A stretch of DNA of 64,000 nucleotides, taken from Ulvibacterium sp. (GTDB taxonomy: Bacteria > Bacteroidota > Bacteroidia > Flavobacteriales > Flavobacteriaceae). The position numbers were made by a program, and so were the translations under genes. How positions within the stretch are numbered: position 1 is the stretch's first letter; the number at the start of each line of letters is the position of its first letter. Where the stretch lies: NCBI RefSeq assembly GCF_028285715.1, contig NZ_JANQOO010000007.1, positions 1-64,000 on the forward strand, written 5' to 3'. The notes under the pieces are model-generated. The model ran no database searches. It saw nothing but the letters and a program-made list of their open reading frames with translations, and was not told where the DNA came from. Below are positions 56,113 to 64,000 of this stretch, piece after piece.

Positions 56113-57084
56113 TTGTTCAATATAGACAGTAGTACCCCCATTCCGCAACTTCTGGATTATCTTCTTGAAAAAGAATGGATAAGTCCGGAAGAGCATATCC
56201 AACGCATTGAGAAACCGGGCGAGGGCAATATGAACGTTGTACTTCGAATCATTACCGATGCCCGTTCCTTTATCCTAAAGCAATCCCGGCCCTATGTCCA
56301 AAAATACCGTGAAATTGCTGCTCCCCAAGAGCGTATTGCGGTCGAAAGGGATTTTTATGAAACCATAAAAAGTAGTGCCCTCAACGCACATATCCCCAAA
56401 ATTTTGGGGTATGATACGGAAATGTTCGTAATGATACTCGAGGATCTGGGGCATTGTGATGATTTGACCTCCATCTATGCAAAAAAATCACTTTCGAAAC
56501 GAGAGCTGGAAAAGCTTGTTTTTATATTGGGTCTGATACACAAGAAAAAGGTGCCTGCAGATTTTCCAAAAAACCTCGAAATGCGGTTGTTGAACCATCA
56601 ACATATTTTTGTACTGCCCTTCCTAGAGGACAACGGATTTCAATTGGATGATGTGCAGCCCGGATTACAGCTGCTTTCCAAAACCTACAAAGGAGACACA
56701 AAATTAAAAACCATAATACATGGTATTGGCGACCAATACCTTTCCGAAGGACATACATTGCTCCACGGCGATTATTATCCCGGCAGTTGGATGACCGAAG
56801 GTGATAATCTTTATGTAATAGATCCGGAATTTGGGTTTGTTGGGTTTGCGGAATTTGATCTAGGGGTGATGGTAGCCCATCTTATCCTAGCTACCCATAA
56901 ACCAGGCTACTTGGATACGGTATTGGAGAAGTATGAAGGAAAGGCCAATAGAAGACTGGTATCCCAGGTAGCAGGAATTGAGATAATGCGTAGACTCATT
57001 GGATTGGCCCAATTGCCTTTGGTTCGAAGTATCGAGGAAAAAGAGTATCTTTTACAAATGGCCTATAAAATGATTCTGATTTGA
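56113..57084 (+). CDS. Phosphotransferase of the methylthioribose-kinase type
   Basis: The 323-residue cytoplasmic protein has the aminoglycoside-phosphotransferase fold. GEGNMNVVLRI (about residue 37-47) is the glycine loop, FILKQS holds the ATP Lys, HGDYYPGSW the catalytic Asp and DPEFGFVG the metal-binding DxE. The segments match S-methyl-5-thioribose kinase (HGDxxxGS, DPEFxF) more than antibiotic kinases. The start is a TTG and no ATG is in place. It overlaps the ADP-ribosylglycohydrolase gene by 4 bases. mtnA and other salvage genes are not near, so substrate is open. Confidence 0.85.
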   Translation: MFNIDSSTPIPQLLDYLLEKEWISPEEHIQRIEKPGEGNMNVVLRIITDARSFILKQSRPYVQKYREIAAPQERIAVERDFYETIKSSALNAHIPKILGYDTEMFVMILEDLGHCDDLTSIYAKKSLSKRELEKLVFILGLIHKKKVPADFPKNLEMRLLNHQHIFVLPFLEDNGFQLDDVQPGLQLLSKTYKGDTKLKTIIHGIGDQYLSEGHTLLHGDYYPGSWMTEGDNLYVIDPEFGFVGFAEFDLGVMVAHLILATHKPGYLDTVLEKYEGKANRRLVSQVAGIEIMRRLIGLAQLPLVRSIEEKEYLLQMAYKMILI

Positions 57085-58367
57085 GAAATGCGGCTTTTGG
57101 TCTTATTGTATTTTGTTTGGTCTTGGTTTCTTGTGGAGATCAAAGGTCTTATGTGGATATTCCTGCACCAAAAAAGGCAGCATATACCTCCGATACTTTA
57201 CAGCTTTCCAAAGAGGCTTATTATGACAAAGTACTCGGGGCCTTGGTGGGTTCGGCTATTGGTGATGCCATGGGAGCATCCACGGAAATGTGGTATCGTA
57301 AGGCCATCCAGTTAAAATATGGCTATATTACAGGACTCACCCCTGCCGTTCGGGTACAATCTCCGGAAGGTACCTGGGCACATAACCTTATGGCCGGGGC
57401 CACAACGGACGATACCCGCTGGAAGTATTTTATGGTGAAGTATTTTTCGGAACACGGAGCGAATCTTTCACCCGTCAACTTTGCCCAATTTGTTACGGAT
57501 TATTATGAGTCCATTGCCAAGACCTTGGCAGATACCGATGTACTTTCCCAAACGGATTCCCTGGATAATCGTATTGAAAAAATAGACTGGATCAAGGAAT
57601 GGGCACGCGTAGCCATTGCCTATCAAAAAAGCCCGGAGGACTATCAAAAGGCCCAAAATCGTTTCTACGGTGGGGAACTGTCCTGCGCTGGCCAACTCTA
57701 TACCCCGATGTTCGGAATACTGGCCAAAACCCCGGAAGAGGCCTATACAATGGCCTATAATCATTCTATTTTTGATCTGGGCTACGCCAAGGATATTTCG
57801 GCCTTGGTGTCTACCCTAACCCATATGGCACTTCGGACCAACAACATGGATTCCATATTGGATGCCGCAACTTTTGTAGATCCCTATGGGTATCAGGATA
57901 GTCGCCTTGTCGGTCGTATTTCCTACGGCATTGCAGACGCTTCCATTAAAAATGTATTGGCCATACAGGAAAAACCGCTGGTGGATTCCCTAATTGCCAA
58001 GGATTCCCTTGTTTTTAAAGTTCCCGAGGGGTTCCCGGAAAGTCAAAAGAAATGGGCTCGCCAAGAAATGGTATATCAATTTTTGGAAAAGGATCAGCGT
58101 GCTATTCCCTTCCATTCCGGGGAAATTTGGCAGATATTGATTGCTGGATTGCAATTCGGTGAAGGCGATTTTGAAAGAACCCTGCAATTTATTGTCAACT
58201 ATGGAAGGGACAACGATACCGTAGCAGCGGTAGCGGGGATGATTATGGGGGCCAAGGACGGATATGCTAATTTGCCCCAAGACCTAAAGGAGGAAGTGCT
58301 TCGCGTTAATAGGGAAAATCTCGGCATCGACTTGGAGCTATTGGCTCGGGAAATGGTGGGCTACTAA
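57081..58367 (+). CDS. ADP-ribosylglycohydrolase-family lipoprotein
   Basis: The 428-residue protein starts at a TTG overlapping the kinase stop and has a lipoprotein signal (lipobox LVLVSCGD), so it is exported. The ADP-ribosylglycohydrolase fold is shown by GALVGSAIGDAMGAS, the metal site TTDDTRWKYF and the second metal loop GRDNDTVAAVAGMIMGA. Relatives cleave N- or O-glycosidic ADP-ribose or similar ribosides. An exported form would act on external nucleosides or ribosides; coupling to a ribose-kinase-like gene suggests ribose salvage. Role inferred. Confidence 0.88.
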   Translation: MRNAAFGLIVFCLVLVSCGDQRSYVDIPAPKKAAYTSDTLQLSKEAYYDKVLGALVGSAIGDAMGASTEMWYRKAIQLKYGYITGLTPAVRVQSPEGTWAHNLMAGATTDDTRWKYFMVKYFSEHGANLSPVNFAQFVTDYYESIAKTLADTDVLSQTDSLDNRIEKIDWIKEWARVAIAYQKSPEDYQKAQNRFYGGELSCAGQLYTPMFGILAKTPEEAYTMAYNHSIFDLGYAKDISALVSTLTHMALRTNNMDSILDAATFVDPYGYQDSRLVGRISYGIADASIKNVLAIQEKPLVDSLIAKDSLVFKVPEGFPESQKKWARQEMVYQFLEKDQRAIPFHSGEIWQILIAGLQFGEGDFERTLQFIVNYGRDNDTVAAVAGMIMGAKDGYANLPQDLKEEVLRVNRENLGIDLELLAREMVGY

Positions 58368-58475
58368 ACAATTCTAACCAAAAATAAAGATGAAACGGCC
58401 ATCAAGAAATTTTAAAAATTACTTCACAAAAGGCAATGTTTAAGATTCCTGCCTGCCAGCAGACCGGTTTAATAC

Positions 58476-58510
58476 GAGAGCGCAGCGATTACAGACGCTC
58501 TCAGTTTTTT
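58476..58510 (+). terminator. Intrinsic terminator after the ADP-ribosylglycohydrolase gene
   Basis: GAGAGCG and CGCTCTC pair over a 13-base loop and are followed by T6. Upstream lies CCTGCCTGCC, part of a small palindrome-like remnant. It closes the kinase/hydrolase transcript. Confidence 0.75.
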
Positions 58511-58549
58511 AATTAATTTATTATCAATAAATTATAAATATTCAGACGC

Positions 58550-59917
58550 ATGAAACGAAAGGATTTTATTCAAACCACGACATCCTTTGCAGCGGGTACG
58601 GTCTTAATGCCAATGGCCTCTTGCAAATCAGAAAAAAAGGAAGTCATTGCCAAGATAGTGCAACGTAAGAATTGGGCGGGCAATTACACCTATACCGCAC
58701 AAAATCTCTTTGAACCAAAAACAGTTTCCGAGGTTCAGGCCTTGGTCAAAAAGCTGGATACACAAAAGGCATTGGGTTCCTGCCACTGCTTTAACAATAT
58801 TGCTGATAATCCTTTGAACCAAATCTCTACAAAACACCTTACAGGAATAATCGCGTTGGACGAAAATAAAATGACCGTAACCGTAGGTGCAGGTACAAAA
58901 TATGGCGATATCGCCCCCGAATTGCATGAGAAAGGCTATGCATTGCACAACCTGGCCTCCCTCCCACATATTTCAGTGGCCGGCGCCTGTGCTACGGCCA
59001 CCCATGGCTCCGGAGTAAAAAATGGAAATTTGGCGACAAGTGTCTCGGCCTTGGAATTCGTCAATGGCGAAGGGGAAATTATAACCCTTAGCAAACAAAA
59101 TGATGGGGAATTGTTTCATGGGGCCGTGGTACACCTCGGCGCTTTGGGTATTTTGACCAAAATGACATTGGATATTCAAAAAACGTTTCAAGTACGTCAG
59201 GATGTCTTCCAAGAACTACCCTTACAATCCCTAAAGGACAATTTTGATGCTATTCTGTCCTCTGGGTACAGTGTTAGCCTGTTTACGGATTGGCAAAATG
59301 ATCAGGTCAGCCAAGTTTGGGTCAAAAGAAGAACCGATGAGGAGCTTGTGGACCTTGGAGAGGATTTCTACGGGGCAAAGGCCGCGACGAGGGACCTGCA
59401 TCCCATTACCGAACTTTCTGCAGAGAATTGCACGGCTCAAATGGGTGTCCCAGGACCCTGGTATGATCGTCTACCCCATTTTAAGATGGGTTTTACCCCC
59501 AGTAGTGGTGAGGAGTTGCAATCCGAGTTTTTTGTCCCCTATGAAAGTGCCTTGGAGGCTATACTTGCCTTGGAAAAAAAACGGGATCTGATACATCCCC
59601 AGTTAATGATTACGGAGATACGGACCATTGCGGCGGATAACCTCTGGATGAGCCCATGCTATCAGCAGGATTGTGTTGCCATCCATTTCACCTGGAAGCA
59701 AAACCCGGACGAAGTTGGTAAACTAATTACCATGATAGAGGAAGAACTTCAACCATTTAACGCCCGTCCGCATTGGGGCAAACTGTTTACGATATCACCT
59801 GAGGTTTTGAAGTCGCAGTATCAAAAATTGCCTGATTTCGTACAACTGGCCGGGCAATACGATTCGAAGCAGAAATTCCGGAATGCCTTTTTAAATCGAA
59901 ATATTTATGGGGTTTGA
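58550..59917 (+). CDS. Exported FAD-linked alditol oxidase-like protein
   Basis: The 455-residue protein is a vanillyl-alcohol-oxidase-type flavoprotein closest in motifs to alditol oxidase/xylitol oxidase. ALGSCHCFNNIAD aligns with the AldO segment holding the His that binds FAD covalently. HISVAGACATATHGSG is the second FAD loop, and TEIRTIAADNLWMSP the active-site Arg segment. The N-terminus has an export signal with a Cys (PMASCKSEKK), about 35 residues more than AldO. It oxidises a sugar alcohol or sugar lactone with release of hydrogen peroxide, by family knowledge. Placed alone after a terminator. Confidence 0.88.
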   Translation: MKRKDFIQTTTSFAAGTVLMPMASCKSEKKEVIAKIVQRKNWAGNYTYTAQNLFEPKTVSEVQALVKKLDTQKALGSCHCFNNIADNPLNQISTKHLTGIIALDENKMTVTVGAGTKYGDIAPELHEKGYALHNLASLPHISVAGACATATHGSGVKNGNLATSVSALEFVNGEGEIITLSKQNDGELFHGAVVHLGALGILTKMTLDIQKTFQVRQDVFQELPLQSLKDNFDAILSSGYSVSLFTDWQNDQVSQVWVKRRTDEELVDLGEDFYGAKAATRDLHPITELSAENCTAQMGVPGPWYDRLPHFKMGFTPSSGEELQSEFFVPYESALEAILALEKKRDLIHPQLMITEIRTIAADNLWMSPCYQQDCVAIHFTWKQNPDEVGKLITMIEEELQPFNARPHWGKLFTISPEVLKSQYQKLPDFVQLAGQYDSKQKFRNAFLNRNIYGV

Positions 59918-59961
59918 TTGAAAACTCCTAAGGACAGCTTGGATGGGCTGCGAAAATCAAA

Positions 59962-60909
59962 TCAATTGAAGAGTTCGCATTCTCGATAGGCATCCACGTG
60001 AAACCTTACGATATACCGGTTAAAAAAACTGTTTTCACCAGGGCTGTTCCTGCTGCTTGTAAAAATCAAGAACTTTCCATCCTCCGTCACGAAAGGACTT
60101 CCATCGTAACCTGTCGAGTTAATTCCAGTACCCAACGATTTGGGATCGCTCCATGTATTTTCTCCTTGATTAAAGGTGATGTATAAATCGGAAAATCCCA
60201 TACTATCCTCCCGATCGAAGCCCGCAAAAATAAGGTACTCCCTATTGGGTGCCACAAAGGCATCCCCTTCAAATTTATCCGTTGAATTCACGTTGTTTGG
60301 AAGTGCCATGGGTTTACCATACCGCCCGTTCTTAAAGGTGGCGAAATAGATGTTAGAGTTTCGTGTTCCATCGGAAGGCATCAAGGAATAGAAAAGGGTG
60401 CCATCTTTAGTCCTCCAGGGATACCCTACTCCCGTTTTAGTGGGGAATACAATTTCTGGGATGCTCCATCCATCCGATCTTTTGTGGGACTGCCATAGTT
60501 GGAAATGGGTGGTAACACTATCCCTATTCAAGTGATACGGAAGGTTCGACATAAAAATCAAATGGTTTCCTTGGGCATTGATATAGGGATCGGAATAATT
60601 GTAAAGGGTATCAAAAGGTATAGGCTCTGGTATAGAAAAACGCTTCCCCCTGAACTCTTGATAAACCAATTGTGCCCGATTTGGCAATTGTTGACAATAG
60701 AATATCTTCCGGTTGTCCCGGGTAAAGGCATTGTTCCATTGCATACCATCCACTGAAATATCCCCGGGAAACAACTTTACAGGAGCATCTGCATTTTCAT
60801 ATTTGGACAAAGGATCTATTTTGCTCGCTTCCTGTCCATAGGAACAAAAACAAATGCCAAGGGTAATGGGGAAAATAATGTAACGAAAGTATCTTTTTGC
60901 TTCATTCAT
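59962..60909 (-). CDS. PD40/TolB-like beta-propeller protein
   Basis: The 315-residue secreted protein has a signal peptide (LGICFCSYGQ). The rest shows repeated PD40 blades (FTRDNRKIFYCQQ, INAQGNHLIFMSN, TKDGTLFYSLMP, VAPNREYLIFAGF, VTEDGKFLIFTSS). Such propellers bind other proteins or glycans. The ATG at 60909 puts the signal peptide at the N-terminus; the ATG at 60939 adds ten residues. Convergent with the alditol oxidase gene. Confidence 0.85.
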   Translation of the reverse strand: MNEAKRYFRYIIFPITLGICFCSYGQEASKIDPLSKYENADAPVKLFPGDISVDGMQWNNAFTRDNRKIFYCQQLPNRAQLVYQEFRGKRFSIPEPIPFDTLYNYSDPYINAQGNHLIFMSNLPYHLNRDSVTTHFQLWQSHKRSDGWSIPEIVFPTKTGVGYPWRTKDGTLFYSLMPSDGTRNSNIYFATFKNGRYGKPMALPNNVNSTDKFEGDAFVAPNREYLIFAGFDREDSMGFSDLYITFNQGENTWSDPKSLGTGINSTGYDGSPFVTEDGKFLIFTSSRNSPGENSFFNRYIVRFHVDAYRECELFN

Positions 60910-61208
60910 GCCTACAAAATAATCATCGCCTTCCCGCATTTGCCATAATAATCTGTTAAACTTTCAAAGAGACTAGCCATAGCTATAGTTTTTTCTTTGA
61001 AGAGGTGTATGTACATTCTAAGACGGAAAGGTTGTTCCACGGGACTTTTCAAAAACTAGAATTTAGCATACTTTTAAAGTGCTATTACGACTTGAATCTT
61101 GTTTTGGCAGGCATTGGTAACAACACTAATTTTGGGAATGCCTCATTGACAAAAGAGATATTTGACCAAACAAATTGGATTCTGGTAAAGAGTGAAGGAC
61201 AAAGAAGT

Positions 61209-63575
61209 ATGGATATAAAAAAGGAATGGACCCACAATATGAACATACTCATTTTAATGGGATGTATTCTCTTGATTTCCTGCAATTCCGAACTTTCCAG
61301 ACAAACTCATGAAAAAGGAAATAGGCCCATTGATCCCTGGGCATTACGATCGGTCCTTGATTTAAGACCGAGAATGCTCACCCTTGCCTTGGATTCCGAA
61401 TGCTATTTGGCCTATGACCTGAATGCATGTGGCCTGTTCCGTGCATGGAAAGGCGGGGTTAACTGGGATGGTACCGTATACACGGAAAAAAAGGTAGCAC
61501 AACCCACCAGTTGGGGAAAGGATTACATGCTAAATGCGTCATTGCAAGAATCATGGTTATTGGAACGAAACGGCAAAAAACAGGACGTAGCAATACGATT
61601 TAAGGGATATCGATTTGAAAACGGACAGATATACCTTAAGTATAAACTGACCACTGAAAACGATACCATTTTTTTAGAGGAACGCCCGGAATTTATAAGG
61701 GATGACCAGGGCAATCCTGGACTGGAAAGAGTATTTATCACGGAAGGTATGGACAACAACTTATCCATGACTTTGCTCACAAAGCCCAACGCGATCACTT
61801 TGGAAAATAATACCAAGACCATTTCTAGAACCTATTTCAAAAAAATCCCAGATCAAGTAAGGCCGACGGGCCCGAAGAATTCAGAAAATCTAGGGAAGTA
61901 TTGGATGGAACGTTCGGATTGCTTTACGTGTCATGAATGGTCCGAAAATACCGTAGGTCCCGGGTTTCAGCAAATTGCCAAAAAATATCCCAACGATAAA
62001 ATGACGGTAGACCTACTGATTAAGAAAATCAAGGAAGGAGGATCAGGGGTCTGGGGCGATGCAGCCATGAACCCACACCCAAATCTGGAGGATTCCAGCT
62101 TAAAGGCAATGGTCAACTATATCCTCTCCCTTGACGATAAGGATTGGAAAAAGGAGAAGCCAGATTTGGAAAAGAAAGTTATCGCAAACAATCCTCCTTC
62201 AACGGAAAAGAAGGCTCTAAGACCCGGTTTTGGGTCATCCTTAGACGGTGTCCATCCCAGTTATGACCTTCAAACCATAAGAATAAAAGGAATAGAATTT
62301 AAGGTAGGCGGTCTGGCCTTTTTGCCCGATGGTAGATTGTTGGCATCCTCTTGGACCCCCCAGGGAGCGGTTTATATTCTTGAGGGGGTAGAGACAGGCG
62401 ATAGCACCAAAATAAAAATCAAAACCATGGCAAAGGGACTTGCAGAACCATTGGGACTTGCCGTTGTTGAAGGTGAAATTTTTGTCTTGCAGAAACAAGA
62501 ACTCACACAACTTATTGACCATGATGGAGATGGGATAACGGATGAATATAAATCCATATGCAATACCTTCGATGTATCCATGGATTTTCATGAATTCGCT
62601 TTTGGACTCGTATATAAAGACGATTATTTCTATGCCAATCTTTCCATGCCTATGCGGTTAATGTCCAACGAGAAACCGCTTCCAGATCGCGGAAAGACCC
62701 TTAAAATAGCAAAGGATGGAAGCTATGAAGAAGTAATTTATGGCCTTCGCACACCCAATGGAATCGGAGTAGGTATGGATGAAGAATTGTTTGTAACCGA
62801 TAATCAGGGACAATGGCTACCCGCAAATAAATTTATACATGTAAAATCTGGTGATTTTCACGGAATGCGGTGGGGGCTTCCAGACTCCCTGCAAAGTATA
62901 AAAATGGTACCTCCTGCAGTATGGCTGCCTCAAAATGAGATTGCGAATTCCCCTTCGGAACCTTCCTTATTGTATGACGCACCCTATAAAAACCAAATGA
63001 TATTTGGCGATGTGACCCATGGTGGAATTAAACGAGTTTTTCTTGAGATCGTCAATGGGTCATACCAAGGTGCCGTATTTAGGTTTACCCAAGGGCTAAA
63101 TGTGGGCATTAACAGAATCAGGAGGGGACCAGATGGAGCGATATATGCAGGTGGCGTGGGAATGGGAGGAGGCTGGGGATGGAACGAAACCAGGCACGGT
63201 CTCCAAAGATTGAAGTACAATGAAAAGGTTACTTTTGAAATGTTGGCGATTAAATCAAAACCCGATGGATTCCAAATCGAGTTTACGGAACCATTGGGGG
63301 TTGGACAAGGAGATTCCCCCTCCGATTATTCGGTGGAACAATGGTGGTACAAACCTACCAAGGCCTATGGAGGGCCTAAAATGGATCTTGAGATACTAAA
63401 GGCCACTGAAGTAAAGGTAGGTGCCAACCGAAAAAAAGTGTATTTAACGATTCCGGGATTAAAAAAAGAACATGTAGTAAAGTTTAACTTGAATCCGGAA
63501 CTGCTGAGTATAAATGGCCGGAACCTTTGGTCCTCCGAAGCTTGGTATACCCTGAATGACATCCCTAAAAAATAG
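61209..63575 (+). CDS. Large lipoprotein with cytochrome c and propeller domains
   Basis: The 788-residue protein begins with a lipoprotein signal (lipobox LLISCNSE). Domains in order are an N-terminal beta domain (about 35-205), a class I cytochrome c (about 210-310, heme site DCFTCHE, distal Met likely in DAAMNPHPN), and a sorbosone-dehydrogenase-type propeller (about 345-690, with LAFLPDGRLLASSW, LRTPNGIGVGMD, IRRGPDGAIYAGG). A C-terminal beta domain follows. It probably transfers electrons from a sugar-like substrate. In-frame starts at 61005 and 61239 are alternatives; 61209 leaves a normal signal n-region. Confidence 0.85.
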   Translation: MDIKKEWTHNMNILILMGCILLISCNSELSRQTHEKGNRPIDPWALRSVLDLRPRMLTLALDSECYLAYDLNACGLFRAWKGGVNWDGTVYTEKKVAQPTSWGKDYMLNASLQESWLLERNGKKQDVAIRFKGYRFENGQIYLKYKLTTENDTIFLEERPEFIRDDQGNPGLERVFITEGMDNNLSMTLLTKPNAITLENNTKTISRTYFKKIPDQVRPTGPKNSENLGKYWMERSDCFTCHEWSENTVGPGFQQIAKKYPNDKMTVDLLIKKIKEGGSGVWGDAAMNPHPNLEDSSLKAMVNYILSLDDKDWKKEKPDLEKKVIANNPPSTEKKALRPGFGSSLDGVHPSYDLQTIRIKGIEFKVGGLAFLPDGRLLASSWTPQGAVYILEGVETGDSTKIKIKTMAKGLAEPLGLAVVEGEIFVLQKQELTQLIDHDGDGITDEYKSICNTFDVSMDFHEFAFGLVYKDDYFYANLSMPMRLMSNEKPLPDRGKTLKIAKDGSYEEVIYGLRTPNGIGVGMDEELFVTDNQGQWLPANKFIHVKSGDFHGMRWGLPDSLQSIKMVPPAVWLPQNEIANSPSEPSLLYDAPYKNQMIFGDVTHGGIKRVFLEIVNGSYQGAVFRFTQGLNVGINRIRRGPDGAIYAGGVGMGGGWGWNETRHGLQRLKYNEKVTFEMLAIKSKPDGFQIEFTEPLGVGQGDSPSDYSVEQWWYKPTKAYGGPKMDLEILKATEVKVGANRKKVYLTIPGLKKEHVVKFNLNPELLSINGRNLWSSEAWYTLNDIPKK

Positions 63576-63640
63576 GAACAATGCTACTAAGATTGGTACA
63601 AACTTTGATGGCCTGGGTCGTTTAATTGTAACCAACTGGG

Positions 63641-64000
63641 CTACCTGTTCATCCACTTTTTGAAATCGCTTGTCTTTGGTCTACTGACAATAAATTCTTG
63701 ATCCCGCGGATTAGAAATGGAGAGTTTGACCCTATGGTTGAAGTAAGGGTTTATTTTCTGTATGGCAGTTTTGGCAATAATCTGTCCGCGGTTGATTCTA
63801 TAAAATTCGTTTTGATCCAGGGAACTGAACAATTCGTCCATCGTTTCTTCGATTATAAAACGTTTATTGACGGTAACCCCAAAAGTGATGCTATCCTCCG
63901 AATAACAATACAACAATTCTGAAGTTTTAATCTGTACAAACCCGTTGCCCTCTTTTACCAATAGGCCCTCACGTTTTTGCCTCACTTGAAGGCTACCTAA
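63641..64000 (-). CDS. LytTR-domain transcription regulator, C-terminus only (runs off window end)
   Basis: The frame is open to the window edge on the minus strand, so the 5' part is missing. The visible 119 residues form a LytTR DNA-binding domain: LLVKEGNGFVQIKTSELLYCYSEDS at the start, TMDELFSSLDQNEFYRINRGQIIA, and KLSISNPRDQEFIVSRPKTS at the end. The missing part may be a receiver domain, as in LytR/AlgR response regulators. Confidence 0.88.
   Translation of the reverse strand, partial: LGSLQVRQKREGLLVKEGNGFVQIKTSELLYCYSEDSITFGVTVNKRFIIEETMDELFSSLDQNEFYRINRGQIIAKTAIQKINPYFNHRVKLSISNPRDQEFIVSRPKTSDFKKWMNR

Overview
The window is a piece of a Flavobacteriaceae (Bacteroidota) chromosome. 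The evidence is the gldK/gldL gliding and type IX secretion genes, a GYDIA-type GHMP kinase beside a class II HMG-CoA reductase (mevalonate isoprenoid route), many signal-peptidase-II lipoproteins, TonB-dependent and FadL-like outer-membrane proteins, few Shine-Dalgarno sites, and promoters with the Bacteroidota -7 element TAnnTTTG. Most of the window is core chromosome packed in short operons. I see no phage, transposase, CRISPR array or plasmid gene.

Layout: 1-5.4 kb (minus) has the gldL 5' end, gldK, an arginase-fold protein that has lost half of its metal ligands, and topA. 5.5-6.9 kb has an LVIVD-repeat lipoprotein with a short coupled ORF upstream. 7.1-14.0 kb (plus) has miaB, a receiver-less sigma-54 activator, lptE, a TPR protein, secG, groES and groEL; groES has a sigma-54-like promoter candidate. 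14.1-20.3 kb (minus) is a probable metal (copper-like) handling locus: HYC_CC_PP protein, HMA-MauE fusion, TonB-dependent receptor, secreted HMA protein, outer-membrane barrel and DUF3179 lipoprotein; four of these carry a Cys-Cys pair. 20.4-28.1 kb (plus) has a GAF/fRMsr-like protein, purH and the cell-shape operon mreB-mreC-mreD-PBP2-rodA. 28.1-34.0 kb has a secreted or anchored nuclease, msrB-msrA, an SLC13 transporter and a C-terminal processing protease. 34.2-39.3 kb (plus) has surE, a small membrane protein, lpxB, an NlpC/P60 lipoprotein and comEC. 39.3-42.9 kb (minus) has a peptide transporter and dipeptidyl peptidase IV. 43.0-45.3 kb (plus) has the mevalonate genes. 45.3-53.1 kb (minus) is a seven-gene envelope run: coaX, FadL-like barrel, TPR protein, lptC, small membrane protein, CNNM/CBS protein and SurA/PpiD-type isomerase.

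53.2-54.7 kb is the least ordinary part: a tRNA-Phe followed by two more copies of its 3' end, each copy followed by a hairpin, then small membrane ORFs and about 450 bases of non-coding or decayed sequence. 54.7-64.0 kb is a lifestyle region: a Tat-exported enolase-superfamily enzyme, a methylthioribose-kinase-like phosphotransferase coupled to an ADP-ribosylglycohydrolase lipoprotein, an exported alditol-oxidase-like flavoprotein, a PD40 propeller protein, a large cytochrome c/propeller lipoprotein, and the C-terminus of a LytTR regulator running off the edge.

Together the genes cover envelope building (LPS export, peptidoglycan elongation, outer-membrane folding), surface motility and secretion, protein folding and oxidative repair, plus periplasmic sugar and peptide use. 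No wholly new multi-gene system is obvious. The best candidates for a second look are the cysteine-pair metal locus, the degenerate arginase beside gldK, the tRNA-Phe end repeats, and the kinase/ADP-ribosylglycohydrolase pair.
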